Origin: CAWCWN01 sp963799245
GTDB lineage: Bacteria; Chloroflexota; Ktedonobacteria; Ktedonobacterales; Ktedonobacteraceae
Length of the DNA: 64,000 nucleotides
Reading direction: 5' to 3'
Assembly: GCA_963799245.1 (NCBI GenBank)
Contig: CAWCWN010000004.1
Span: forward strand, 1 to 64,000
This document shows, piece by piece, positions 53,274 through 61,936 of this stretch. The notes beneath the pieces were generated by a model that was not told the DNA's origin, searched no databases, and saw only the letters and a program-made list of their open reading frames with translations. Within the stretch, counting starts at the first letter, position 1, and every line of letters begins with the position of its first letter. Position numbers and translations under genes: made by a program.

Positions 53274-54149
53274 TTACCAGAAGGTCAGAATAGCCTCCTG
53301 CTTGGTGGCGAGCCCGAGGTATTTCGCCACTGTTTCTCGCGACCAGCCGGCCTCGCGCGCCCTGTAGGCGAAGTCGTAGCGCAGGTCATGAAAGGTGATA
53401 TCCTGGATCAAATTCCACTGCGTGTCTGTGGCCCGCGCCTTGAGGGTGCGGAACCAGTGGTGGATCCCCTCTTCCGTCAGGCGTTCGCCGCGCTGCGATT
53501 TGAAGACATAGGTCCGTTCGGCTTCGCGCGTGGCCTGCAAATAGGTGTAGAGCGCTCTGTGGGCTTTGTGCAGCAGCCTGATAGCGCGCCCCTTGCCCTC
53601 CTGACAGCACACATAGAGCCATCCCTCCTGCCGATTTACGTGGGTATGCGCCATCTGCAGCCAGGAGACATCGCTTACCCGACAACCGGCCCAATAGCCC
53701 AGGGCGAAGATGGCCGCCCCCCGCTGGTCCCCCTCTGTCTCGACCAGGCAGCGCAGGATCTGGCGCTGCTCCCCCGTGAGCGGTCGAGGGGCGCGCAGGG
53801 GGACGGGCGGCAGGTCGATGCCGCGGGTCGGGTTGCGCTGCAGCAGCTCCTTCTCCTCGATGAGAAAGCTGGCGAAGTTGCTGATGGTCGATTTCACGCG
53901 CGCGCGGTGGTTGAGGCTCAGGCCCTCCTCGTCCAGGTGCGCCAGGTAGCGCTCAACGGCTGACTTCGTTAACTGCTGGGGCTGAAACTGTCCCTCGTTG
54001 CCGGGCTGCTGAGTGAGCCAGTTCACCAGGTGGCGCACCGCGCGCAGATAGGCCTCCATCGTTCCCTCGGCCTTGCCCGCGAGAAACTGCTTATACTCGT
54101 CTAACAGGACATTAACTGTGTCGATGCATTCTACTACCTGATATAACAT
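53274..54149 (-). CDS. Tyrosine recombinase, truncated before the catalytic tyrosine
   Basis: 291 residues. N-terminal SAM-like core-binding domain (about 15-105) and catalytic domain with the first Arg in YWAGCRVSDVSWL and the second box HDLRYDFAYRAREAGW (H-x-x-R). The end should carry LGH...T..RYT. Instead it reads KYLGLATKQEAILTFW and stops, with no box-III His and no nucleophilic Tyr. It is probably inactive, a relic of an integrase. No attachment sites recognised. Confidence 0.8.
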   Translation of the reverse strand: MLYQVVECIDTVNVLLDEYKQFLAGKAEGTMEAYLRAVRHLVNWLTQQPGNEGQFQPQQLTKSAVERYLAHLDEEGLSLNHRARVKSTISNFASFLIEEKELLQRNPTRGIDLPPVPLRAPRPLTGEQRQILRCLVETEGDQRGAAIFALGYWAGCRVSDVSWLQMAHTHVNRQEGWLYVCCQEGKGRAIRLLHKAHRALYTYLQATREAERTYVFKSQRGERLTEEGIHHWFRTLKARATDTQWNLIQDITFHDLRYDFAYRAREAGWSRETVAKYLGLATKQEAILTFW

Positions 54150-54244
54150 AGCTTCCTCCTTTGCGTGAAAATAAAATACAGCGGCGTAACCTGTTTTCTA
54201 TTGAAGTCACTACGCTGATACATCACTGGCGGTTTCAGCGCGCC

Positions 54245-54904
54245 TCACTGTTCCTTTCGTCTTGAACAGGATGCCGCAGCGGGTGCAGGAACGCCCTCGC
54301 GCTCTTGAGAAAGCGCCGCGCGTAACTTTATGCGGGCACGGTGGTAGTATGTTTTCGCAGTGCTCACCGGGATCTGCAGCCGCTGCCCGATTTCCGGGAA
54401 TGTAAGGTCTTCCTTATAGTGCAGCCAGACAATCGTGCGCGCCTTGGAGGGCAGAGTCGAAATCGCGGCGCGAATGCGCTCCGCCTCCTCCTGCTGCTCT
54501 GCCCATTCTTCTGGCAGCGGCGAGGAATCGAGATAGGTCGAAGGCGCTTCCTCCTCAAACTCGCTCTCCAGGTCCGAGAGGGGTAGCCAACGATGGCGCG
54601 CCTGGCGGCGCTGGATATCGCAGCAGCGGTTTTTGGCGACGCGAAAGAGCCAGGGTTTCAGTGAGACGCTGCTTAAATTCGCAGGTTGACTGCTGAGCAG
54701 GGAAGACATACAGCGATAGAATTGAATCCAGACGAACTGTACCACGTCGTCGGCTTCTTCGCTGCCCAGGCAGGCACGCACAAACCGATATAATGTTCCC
54801 TCGTAGTTCTGAACCAGACTTGCAAAGGCCTGCTGATCGCCGGCACAGGCCAGTTTGAGCAAAAGCTGATCATCTGGCAAATGCCTGGATAGAACCGTTT
54901 CCAT
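54245..54904 (-). CDS. ECF-type RNA polymerase sigma factor
   Basis: 219 residues. Sigma2 (about 25-100, FASLVQNYEGTLYRFVRACLG, ADDVVQFVWIQFYR, WLFRVAKNRCCDIQRR), an acidic linker and sigma4 (about 140-200, ISTLPSKARTIVWLHYKEDL, TAKTYYHRARIKLR). No anti-sigma factor gene is adjacent, which is unusual. The Cys pair in NRCCD may be chance. ATG 54904 follows GGAG. Confidence 0.88.
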   Translation of the reverse strand: METVLSRHLPDDQLLLKLACAGDQQAFASLVQNYEGTLYRFVRACLGSEEADDVVQFVWIQFYRCMSSLLSSQPANLSSVSLKPWLFRVAKNRCCDIQRRQARHRWLPLSDLESEFEEEAPSTYLDSSPLPEEWAEQQEEAERIRAAISTLPSKARTIVWLHYKEDLTFPEIGQRLQIPVSTAKTYYHRARIKLRAALSQEREGVPAPAAASCSRRKEQ

Positions 54905-55152
54905 ATATCCACTCCTTTCTTCTGCATTCGCACTGAACTCCTGGGGTAGCTAATTGCTCCCATGTCATTACTAGTATAGTGTGCCGTGCATGCATTGTCA
55001 TGACCCATTAGTCGTATTCTTTATCAGACCGCCACTAGCACTTTGGTTTGAGCTGCTTTTAGCTCGGCCGCAATCGCTAGCGCTCCATTTGCTGAGAATG
55101 GTATTCTAGCTAAAGATAAACGCAGTGTGAGCGCAAGAGATGAGGATAACAT

Positions 55153-55917
55153 ATGAATCTCAACAACGATGCCATGAGCGGTAGAGCAGAGCAGCCTCTC
55201 ACAAGATTCGATGTAGAGCGGCACATTCAGGATGTGGGTGGTAGCAACAGGCTGGATATGAGCGATCAGAAATTACAAGGGCTTGACCTTAGCGCTCTCA
55301 ACCTGAGCGGGGCCAACCTCTCCAGGGCCGACCTGAGTGGAACAAACCTGAGTGGGGCCGATCTGAGTGGAACAAACCTGAGCTTGGCCGAGCTTATCAG
55401 CGCCGACCTGAGTGGAGCCAACCTATCCGGCGCCGACCTGAGTGCTGCGCACCTGAGTGGTAGCGACCTGAGTGGCGCCAGTCTTGTGAGAGCTCAGCTG
55501 AGCGAGGCCGACCTGAGCGAGGCCGACCTGAGCGAGGCCGACCTGAGCGAGGCCGACCTGAGTTATACCAACCTGCTCAGAGCCGACCTGGGCGATGCCG
55601 ACCTCAACAGGGCAGATCTGAACGGGGCCGACCTGAGCGAGGCCATCCTCCTCAATGCTCACCTCGCTGAAGCTGAGCTGAACAATGCCATCCTCAACGG
55701 CACCCATCTCAGCAGAGTCGACCTGAGCGGAGTTCATCTCAGTAACGCTGACTTGGGCGGGGCCCATTTGAGCAGGGCCAATCTCAACAATGCCGACCTG
55801 AGGGGGGCCCGCCTCAGCAAGGCGGATCTGAGCGAGGCCACTCTGCGCGGGACGATCATAAGCGCTGCAAGTAAAGAAGACCTCCTGCGCGCCATCGGAG
55901 TAAAGTGGAGCGTATAA
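55153..55917 (+). CDS. Pentapeptide repeat protein
   Basis: 254 residues, of which about 190 (residues 40-230) are nearly 38 pentapeptides of the A(D/N)LSx type, forming a right-handed quadrilateral beta-helix. The DNA has a perfect four-fold 15-bp tandem repeat at 55501-55560 (EADLS x4), a sign of recent expansion. The N-terminal 38 residues (TRFDVERHIQDVGGSNRLDM) and C-terminal cap are non-repeat. Some such proteins mimic DNA and protect gyrase; the function here is unknown. Confidence 0.9.
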   Translation: MNLNNDAMSGRAEQPLTRFDVERHIQDVGGSNRLDMSDQKLQGLDLSALNLSGANLSRADLSGTNLSGADLSGTNLSLAELISADLSGANLSGADLSAAHLSGSDLSGASLVRAQLSEADLSEADLSEADLSEADLSYTNLLRADLGDADLNRADLNGADLSEAILLNAHLAEAELNNAILNGTHLSRVDLSGVHLSNADLGGAHLSRANLNNADLRGARLSKADLSEATLRGTIISAASKEDLLRAIGVKWSV

Positions 55918-56149
55918 AGCAAGGACTTCTGAACATCGCCAACAAAAAGCTCACACTGCCTTCAACATCGTGCTGATAGAGTCTACTTGCCAGTGAGCAT
56001 GTCGCTGCTTTCTCTTGCCGCGTTGCTCGTCGCAATCGAGACATAAGGCGATGTATGCAGCGGCAATGGTGGAATTTGTTCAATTGTGCGCATGGGTACT
56101 CCTTCCAGCCGCTTAAGAGAAATATAATTTTATTTCGTATAAAATGTCA

Positions 56150-56668
56150 CTATGTCTGCGAGGCGACGGAAACAACGCCGTTCTGCGTCTGTTCGACTTC
56201 AGGTCGGGGGTTATGCTTCATCAAGATATTGCGCGCGCGCTCCGCTAACTCCGCGCTGGGCGCGTGCGCGATGACCAGTGCATCTCCTTTGTGCACCCGC
56301 TCTCCCATACCTGTCGCGATCTCCCTGGGCATGCCAAGTTGCACCAGGCCGGCGACCAGCGCGCTCAGCGAACCCACAGTTAGCGCTCCCGCCGCAGCCA
56401 GGCTTGCCCCTGAAGCGAGGACGCCCACAAGGGGCCCGGCCGCGATAAGCAAACCAGCCGGCGGAAAGAGGAAGCCGAAGAGAGCGCCCAGCGCCCCTCC
56501 CCAGATAGCGCCATTGATCAATCCTGCTTTGATGGTATGACCCGTATCCGTATATACGATGGAGATTTGATCCTCGTCGAAGCCGCTGCTGCGCAACTCA
56601 TTGACGGTTGCCTGGGCGTCCGCCGGGTTTGGGAATGCCGCTGCTTCAAGCCACGTTTGTGAAACCAT
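56150..56668 (-). CDS. General-stress-type glycine-zipper membrane protein
   Basis: 172 residues from ATG 56668 (AAAGGTGG upstream). N-terminal FNPADAQATVNELRSSGF-like segment (reads AAFPNPADAQATVNEL) resembling general stress protein 17M domains, a glycine-rich hydrophobic hairpin (about 55-115, GAIWGGALGALFGFLFPPAG) and a C-terminal repeat-like DALVIAHAPSAELAE. Probably membrane-associated and stress-induced. Confidence 0.7.
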   Translation of the reverse strand: MVSQTWLEAAAFPNPADAQATVNELRSSGFDEDQISIVYTDTGHTIKAGLINGAIWGGALGALFGFLFPPAGLLIAAGPLVGVLASGASLAAAGALTVGSLSALVAGLVQLGMPREIATGMGERVHKGDALVIAHAPSAELAERARNILMKHNPRPEVEQTQNGVVSVASQT

Positions 56669-57100
56669 CTGAGCCACCTTTCTTGTAGAAGTTCTATTCC
56701 TCTACTACATCATTACATTACAACTTATTACCTAAGAGGTCACATCCATGGCGCCTTCTGCCTTAGACCCCCTTGTATTGAGCTGCTCGTTTGCATTACG
56801 AGGTCTTTTTCACCCTGGGAAGTATACGTTGTAGCTTAGATTTTGTCAAGTATTTATATTATGATATGTATAATTTAGTGAAACAAAAATAAATTTTCTA
56901 TCGAATTGCATACCGGTGAGGGGTGCCCACCCTCTTTCCATCCTGTCACCCTCGCCTGCAATGCGACGCAGGAGGAGAGGTATGTGCTGCTGAATAATGC
57001 TATACTCCTCACGGGAAACCCGCCCACGAGTTGGAAGAGAGCGTTTTTTCTTAGGGAAAAAATATTTTTGTTTCCATTAATAGTAAATGCTATAACATAA
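56669..57100. other. AT-rich intergenic region
   Basis: About 430 bp. It contains a small plus-strand hairpin CTCGT / ACGAG with TCTTTTT (56786-56810) that could end a short RNA, and several TATAAT-like boxes near 56855-56875. No ORF supported. Confidence 0.35.
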
Positions 57101-57104
57101 ATAC

Positions 57105-57133
57105 TTGACGGAACAGCATGTGGGACGTATACT
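57105..57133 (+). promoter_or_regulatory. Possible sigma-70 promoter
   Basis: TTGACG (57105-57110), 17-nt spacer, TATACT (57128-57133). It lies inside the open frame that leads into the Hsp20 remnant, so it may be fortuitous or may now drive the downstream small gene. Confidence 0.4.
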
Positions 57134-57136
57134 TGT

Positions 57137-57340
57137 GACGGTGAAACGAACACTTTTGAAAGGACGATCACGTTTCCCAGGCCTATCAATACTAACAATA
57201 TCCAGACAAAATTCCAGAATGGCATCCTGACGATTATGCTGCCTATCAGTGAAGAGAGCCGCCCCAAGCGCATCGGCGTCAGCGGCGGCGAGAGTCAGGC
57301 GCGGCAGGCAGCCGTCGGCTCGGAGGTGGGGACAGGCAGG
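57137..57340 (+). pseudogene. Hsp20 (alpha-crystallin) C-terminal remnant
   Basis: The frame reads TNTFERTITFPRPINTNNIQ, then TKFQNGILTIMLPISEESRPKRI, which is strands beta6 to beta9 of the small-heat-shock fold plus the extension. The N-terminal arm and first strands are missing and there is no start codon; the frame opens only at 57101 after a TAA. The tail runs on to 57514 over the next small gene. A relic next to a chaperone operon. Confidence 0.75.
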
Positions 57341-57438
57341 AGGCGTTCGCTAGTTTTGCGAGCGGCGCAGACGCTCTTTACCAGAGCGGAAGAGCGCATG
57401 TTGCCCTCGCTGTTCGGCCAGATCCCTGGAGGGATAAC

Positions 57439-57639
57439 ATGCGCGAGAGCGATGAACGGGGAGACCTCATCAATAAGCTTAATGAGGCCCTCAGAGAACT
57501 ACATAATCTGCTGAGGAAAAGCCATGATGAGCACCTGGATCTTTTCCTCCATCGAGAAATCAACAGGTATGCGAGCAAGGAAATGCTCGGGCACATTCTG
57601 GCGGATGCTGAGGAAGAGATCCACAGGCGCAGGAAATAG
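57439..57639 (+). CDS. Small coiled-coil protein
   Basis: 66 residues with a good ribosome binding site (GGAGGG 6 nt before ATG 57439). Highly charged helical sequence (DLINKLNEALRELHNLLRKS, HILADAEEEIHRRRK). No family recognised. It lies between the Hsp20 relic and the BON protein and may belong to the stress locus. Confidence 0.5.
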   Translation: MRESDERGDLINKLNEALRELHNLLRKSHDEHLDLFLHREINRYASKEMLGHILADAEEEIHRRRK

Positions 57640-57714
57640 TTGTGTGGGCCGGACTTTCTCGCTGTATCCGTATACGGCGAGGGGCCTTATTTGAACTCCT
57701 TTGAGGTTGAAAGG

Positions 57715-58713
57715 ATGAAGACATCAAGCCATTTCTCCGAAATGTGGAAGTTCCACTTCGACAGGAAGATCGTGTGCTCGGATGGCGAGGCGGGGAGCCT
57801 GGCGCACGTCGTTTTTGATGCCGCGGCCCAGCGTTTGACCCACCTGGGAGTCAGGCAGAGCCCTCTATTTGGCAGAACCGTTGATCCTCCCTATGACACC
57901 GTCGTTGAGGCAACAGGTGATGGTGTAATGCTTGGCATCACGCGTGCAGAACTTGCTGCTGCCAGCGGGGTAGGCGTTGGCAAGGTGGTGCTCGATCGTC
58001 ACTCGCTTGTGGAGCGTGCGGGCTCTGCTGACAATGGAACCCTGCTTCTGCTCGCTGTGCATCCAGAGAGCGGGGCGCTGGCTTATCTGGTCGTTGGCCG
58101 CCTGCGTCCAGGAGGGGATACCCTCTTGCAGGAGCAGTACGTCACAAGGATGGCACAGAGGCATGTGACGGTGGCGCTGCCGGAGGCGACGCTGAACGCG
58201 CTCGCGCCTTATCGTTCTGATGATGAGCTGCTGCAAGATGTCAGACGTGTCCTGTTTGATCTCGCCTGCCTGCATATAAATTTGCAAGGGATGAACTTGC
58301 GCGCCCTGGATGGTGTCCTCTATCTCGAGGGCAATATTTCCAGTCAACTCAGGGCTGATATTGTGGAGGGTCGGGCCCGGGCCGTTCCCGGGCTGTTGGA
58401 GATCAAGAATCACCTGGTTGGCGATGATCGACTCGTCGCCGACCTGACAAAGGCCCTGTCGCAGGATATGCGCACGCGCGATATGTTGATCGGGGTTTCT
58501 TCCCGCCTGGGAGAGGTGCGACTGAGTGGGTCGGCGTATACGGGCCAACAGAAGGCCGCGGCAGAAGAGATCGTGCGCAACTTCCCTGGTGTGCGTTCCG
58601 CCATCTATGAGCTTGTTGTTGATCCCTGGGCCGACCTGCGACCGCTCATGCTGGCCGCAGGAGTTGCGGCAGAGGATAAGGTGCATGGGAGATTCAGCAG
58701 GTATATCCGCTAG
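57715..58713 (+). CDS. PRC-barrel-like and BON-domain protein
   Basis: 332 residues. The N-terminal FHFDRKIVCSDGEAGSLAHVVFD looks like a PRC-barrel start. The C-terminal half has two BON-type segments (DVRRVLFDLACLHINLQGMNLR and DLTKALSQDMRTRDMLIGVSS, each followed by VxLxG). ATG 57715 is chosen because GAGG precedes by 7 nt and the upstream frame has no start with a site. The stop is directly followed by a histidine-kinase remnant. Function unknown; perhaps envelope stress. Confidence 0.68.
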   Translation: MKTSSHFSEMWKFHFDRKIVCSDGEAGSLAHVVFDAAAQRLTHLGVRQSPLFGRTVDPPYDTVVEATGDGVMLGITRAELAAASGVGVGKVVLDRHSLVERAGSADNGTLLLLAVHPESGALAYLVVGRLRPGGDTLLQEQYVTRMAQRHVTVALPEATLNALAPYRSDDELLQDVRRVLFDLACLHINLQGMNLRALDGVLYLEGNISSQLRADIVEGRARAVPGLLEIKNHLVGDDRLVADLTKALSQDMRTRDMLIGVSSRLGEVRLSGSAYTGQQKAAAEEIVRNFPGVRSAIYELVVDPWADLRPLMLAAGVAAEDKVHGRFSRYIR

Positions 58714-58790
58714 CTACAGGCAGATCCCGTTCGCCTGCGGCAGGTGCTGGAGAACTTGCTGGCCAACGCCAGCAAAAGCGCAGGGCGAGG
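58714..58790 (+). pseudogene. Histidine kinase N-box remnant
   Basis: In the same frame, straight after the TAG of the BON gene, the sequence reads LQADPVRLRQVLENLLANAS, the N-box region of a histidine-kinase ATPase domain. No H-box, G-boxes or start. About 25 codons survive. Confidence 0.75.
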
Positions 58791-58923
58791 GGTGGTGTTA
58801 TGCTCGCTTCGCCCATGCAAGTTGAGGATGAGTAAAAAAGGCAAGGCTCGCCTCCTTGCTTTTGCGGCGCAGGAGTGTGGAACAGGCAACAGTTGTCGAT
58901 ACTGAAGAGAGAAGGGAGGTATC

Positions 58924-59514
58924 ATGCAGCAGAATGGACAGGAACAGCCGCAGCGCGACGATCTACACCAGGCGGCCGAGCAGCCAGAACAGGGTGGTGA
59001 GGCGCATCCTGGCGCCGAGTCGCCTCAACTGGAGCAGGACAAACTGGGGGAGTGCCAGGATCAGCTGAAGCGCGCGCAGGCAGACTTTATAAATTACCGC
59101 CGCCGTATGAGCCAGGAGCTGGCTGAAGGACGCATCGCCGCCCAGAGTGCGTTGCTTGCTCAACTCTTACCAGTGCTTGATGATCTTGGACGGGCGCAGG
59201 CTACGGCGCCTCCGGAGCTGACCTCGAACTCCTGGGTGCAGGGCCTTATGCTGATTGCGCGCAGGTTCACGACGCTGCTCGACCAGTTGGGCGTGCGGCA
59301 GATCGGCGCGCCTGGTGAGCGGTTCGATCCACGCTGGCACGAGGCCATCACAACTGAGACGCGCGCTGATGTGCCCGAAGGAACGATCCTGCAGGTCGCC
59401 CGGCCGGGCTATGCCATTGGAGAGCGCGTCATTCGCCCCGCGCAGGTCGTTGTCGCGCGTGCGCCTTCTCCCATCGGCGAGGCGCAGGGGCAGCAGGGAG
59501 ATGCGCGCGCGTAG
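58924..59514 (+). CDS. grpE: Nucleotide exchange factor GrpE
   Basis: 196 residues. Acidic Q-rich N-terminus, long coiled coil (about 38-85, CQDQLKRAQADFINYRRRM), and a beta-domain with GERFDPRWHEAI and VARPGYAIGERVIRPAQVVVA. It releases ADP from DnaK. GGGAGG precedes ATG 58924. First gene of the chaperone operon. Confidence 0.92.
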   Translation: MQQNGQEQPQRDDLHQAAEQPEQGGEAHPGAESPQLEQDKLGECQDQLKRAQADFINYRRRMSQELAEGRIAAQSALLAQLLPVLDDLGRAQATAPPELTSNSWVQGLMLIARRFTTLLDQLGVRQIGAPGERFDPRWHEAITTETRADVPEGTILQVARPGYAIGERVIRPAQVVVARAPSPIGEAQGQQGDARA

Positions 59515-59580
59515 GTGGGTGAAGCAGGAGGCCCTCCTTCCAGCCGTGGAGGGAATCTCCTACCTAAAGGAGATGGACGT

Positions 59581-59784
59581 ATGGATGAAACAGTTTTTGT
59601 GGCGGGAACCTTCGCCGATCTGGAGCGAGCAGTACGTTGGGTCTGCGGGCAGATCGATCAGCTGAACCAGCTTGTCCCCGATACGGAGGACCATGTTTAC
59701 GCTGAGAGAGCGAAGGAGGATCTCTGGCGTATGTACGAGAGTGCATATCAGCATGCGCTTGCCCGCTCAGGGTTTGCGCGATGA
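59581..59784 (+). CDS. Small hypothetical protein in the dnaK operon
   Basis: 67 residues, ATG 59581 with AAAGGAG 8-9 nt upstream. Helical and acidic (TFADLERAVRWVCGQIDQL, WRMYESAYQHALARSG). No family recognised. Its place between grpE and dnaK, with good translation signals on both sides, suggests co-expression with the chaperones. Confidence 0.62.
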   Translation: MDETVFVAGTFADLERAVRWVCGQIDQLNQLVPDTEDHVYAERAKEDLWRMYESAYQHALARSGFAR

Positions 59785-59833
59785 ACCGGCTGCACCCTAT
59801 GCAGCGGGGACATAAGATATGAAAGGATCCATA

Positions 59834-61729
59834 ATGGCAAAAGTAATTGGCATTGACCTGGGAACAACAAATTCTGTGGTGGCGGTCATCGAAGGCGGTG
59901 AGCCGACTGTCCTTGAGAACAGCGAGGGGTCACGACTCACTCCCTCTGTCGTTGCGATCACCAAGAGCGGTGAACGCCTGGTCGGCCAGGTGGCGAAACG
60001 CCAGGCGGTGACCAACCCCGAGAATACGATCTTTTCCATTAAGCGTCTCATGGGGCGCAAGTTTGACGATCCCGAGGTCCAGCGCACCATGAAGATGGTG
60101 CCCTACAGGATCACGCGTGCCTCTAACGGCGATGTCCGAGTAGTGCTGGGCGGACGTGAATATAGCCCGCAGGAAATCTCGGCCATGATTTTGCAGAAGC
60201 TGCGGGTCGACGCGGAAGCCAAGCTGGGCGAGCGTGTGACGCAGGCCGTGATTACGGTGCCGGCCTACTTTAACGACGCACAGCGCCAGGCAACCAAAGA
60301 CGCGGGCACGATCGCGGGGCTGGAGGTCCTGCGCATCATCAACGAGCCGACGGCCGCCTCACTGGCCTACGGGCTGGACAAGAAGTCAGACGAGATCATC
60401 GCTGTCTATGACCTGGGGGGCGGGACCTTTGACATCTCCATCTTGCAGCTGGGCGAGGGGATCATTGAGGTCAAGGCCACCAACGGCGATACACACCTGG
60501 GCGGTGACGACTTCGACCAGCGCATCGTTGACTGGCTGGCCGATGAGTTTCGCAAGGACCAGGGCATCGACCTGCGCAACGATCGCATGGCCCTGCAGCG
60601 CCTCAAAGAGGCGGCCGAGCGGGCCAAAATCGAATTGTCCTCCTCGCTGCAGACGGAGATCAACCTGCCTTTCATCACGGCTGACTCAAGTGGGCCAAAG
60701 CACCTGGTGATGACGCTCACGCGAGCAAAGCTGGAGCAGCTGGTGAGCGACCTCATCGAGCGCACGCGTGGCCCGGTCATGCAAGCGCTGAAGGATGCGG
60801 GAAACCAGGCGAGCGATGTCAATGAGGTCGTCCTGGTCGGAGGTCAGACGCGCATGCCGGCGGTGATCGAACTGGTGCGTAAGATCTTTGGCAAGGAGCC
60901 GCACAAGGGGGTGAACCCTGACGAGGTGGTGGCCATCGGCGCGGCCATTCAGGCGGGCGTACTCAAAGGCGAGGTCAAGGACGTGCTCCTGCTCGACGTT
61001 ACTCCGCTCTCGCTGGGCGTCGAGACCATGGGTGGCGTGACGACCAGGCTGATCGAGCGCAACACAACGATTCCGACGCGCAAGAGCGAGACCTTCAGTA
61101 CGGCGGAAGATAATCAAACTGCGGTGGATATCCATGTGCTGCAGGGCGAGCGCGAGCTGGCGCGCGATAACAAGAGCCTGGGCCGCTTCCGCCTGGAGGG
61201 CATTTCCCCGGCCCCGCGTGGCGTGCCCCAGGTTGAGGTGACCTTCGATACCGATGCCAACGGCATTCTCAATGTCTCGGCTCGTGACAGGGCCACTGGC
61301 CGCGAGCAGAAGATCACGATCTCGGGCTCAAGTGGTCTCTCCAAGGGTGAGGTCGACCGTATGGTACGCGAAGCCGAAGCGCACGCTCAGGAGGACCGCC
61401 AGCGGCGAGAGGAGATTGAGGCGCGCAATCGCGCCGACAGCCTGGCCTATCAGGCGGAGCGCACGCTGCGAGATAGCGCTGGGAGCATCCCCGCTGGCCT
61501 GCGCAGCGAAGTTGAGGGCAAGATCAAAGCCGTACGTGATGCGCTCGCGGGCAGTGATCTCTCACAGGTGCGCAGCAGCACGGATAACCTGGAGCGCACG
61601 CTGCAGCGCGTCGCCCAGGAGGCAAGCACTACTGCGGCAGGAACTGGCGCGAGCGATGGAGGAGGAGCCTCTGGCGGCGCTTCCGGCGGGGAATCTGGAA
61701 CCGTCGAGGGAGAGTACCGCGAAGTCTAG
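59834..61729 (+). CDS. dnaK: Chaperone DnaK (Hsp70)
   Basis: 631 residues from ATG 59834 (AAAGG upstream). ATPase signatures IGIDLGTTNS, VYDLGGGTFDIS and VVLVGGQTRMPAV; linker DVLLLDVTPLSLG; substrate domain and lid; a Gly/Ala/Ser-rich C-terminus ending GEYREV (bacterial DnaK often ends in EEVxxx acidic residues). Intact. ATP-driven protein folding in the cytoplasm with GrpE and DnaJ. Confidence 0.97.
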   Translation: MAKVIGIDLGTTNSVVAVIEGGEPTVLENSEGSRLTPSVVAITKSGERLVGQVAKRQAVTNPENTIFSIKRLMGRKFDDPEVQRTMKMVPYRITRASNGDVRVVLGGREYSPQEISAMILQKLRVDAEAKLGERVTQAVITVPAYFNDAQRQATKDAGTIAGLEVLRIINEPTAASLAYGLDKKSDEIIAVYDLGGGTFDISILQLGEGIIEVKATNGDTHLGGDDFDQRIVDWLADEFRKDQGIDLRNDRMALQRLKEAAERAKIELSSSLQTEINLPFITADSSGPKHLVMTLTRAKLEQLVSDLIERTRGPVMQALKDAGNQASDVNEVVLVGGQTRMPAVIELVRKIFGKEPHKGVNPDEVVAIGAAIQAGVLKGEVKDVLLLDVTPLSLGVETMGGVTTRLIERNTTIPTRKSETFSTAEDNQTAVDIHVLQGERELARDNKSLGRFRLEGISPAPRGVPQVEVTFDTDANGILNVSARDRATGREQKITISGSSGLSKGEVDRMVREAEAHAQEDRQRREEIEARNRADSLAYQAERTLRDSAGSIPAGLRSEVEGKIKAVRDALAGSDLSQVRSSTDNLERTLQRVAQEASTTAAGTGASDGGGASGGASGGESGTVEGEYREV

Positions 61730-61763
61730 GTCTCTGGCATTTGCATGAAGCTCAAACTGGCAG

Positions 61764-61788
61764 GGCCCCGGGCACGGGGCTCTTTCCA
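61764..61788 (+). terminator. Partial terminator/attenuator after dnaK
   Basis: GGCCCCG / CGGGGCT stem with a GGCA loop followed by CTTTCC. It may reduce transcription into dnaJ rather than stop it. Confidence 0.4.
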
Positions 61789-61936
61789 GGGAGGCGTGGA
61801 TGGCTCTAAGCTGGATGGGTATTACTAGAGAAGAGTTCAGGCGAACAGGCCTGAACAGATCCTCAGAAGTGGAAGGAGAAGGAAATAGCAGGGAGAAGCT
61901 GGCTGGCCGTCTTTAAGAACGCGGGAGTTTGAATGC

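Noticed and set aside
52962..53963. 333-codon plus-strand ORF
   Set aside because: Antisense to the recombinase, which has the Arg and HxxR motifs; no domain on the plus strand.
58924..59833. HAIR (HspR) operator near grpE/dnaK
   Set aside because: No CTTGAGT-N7-ACTCAAG or close variant was seen upstream of grpE or dnaK.
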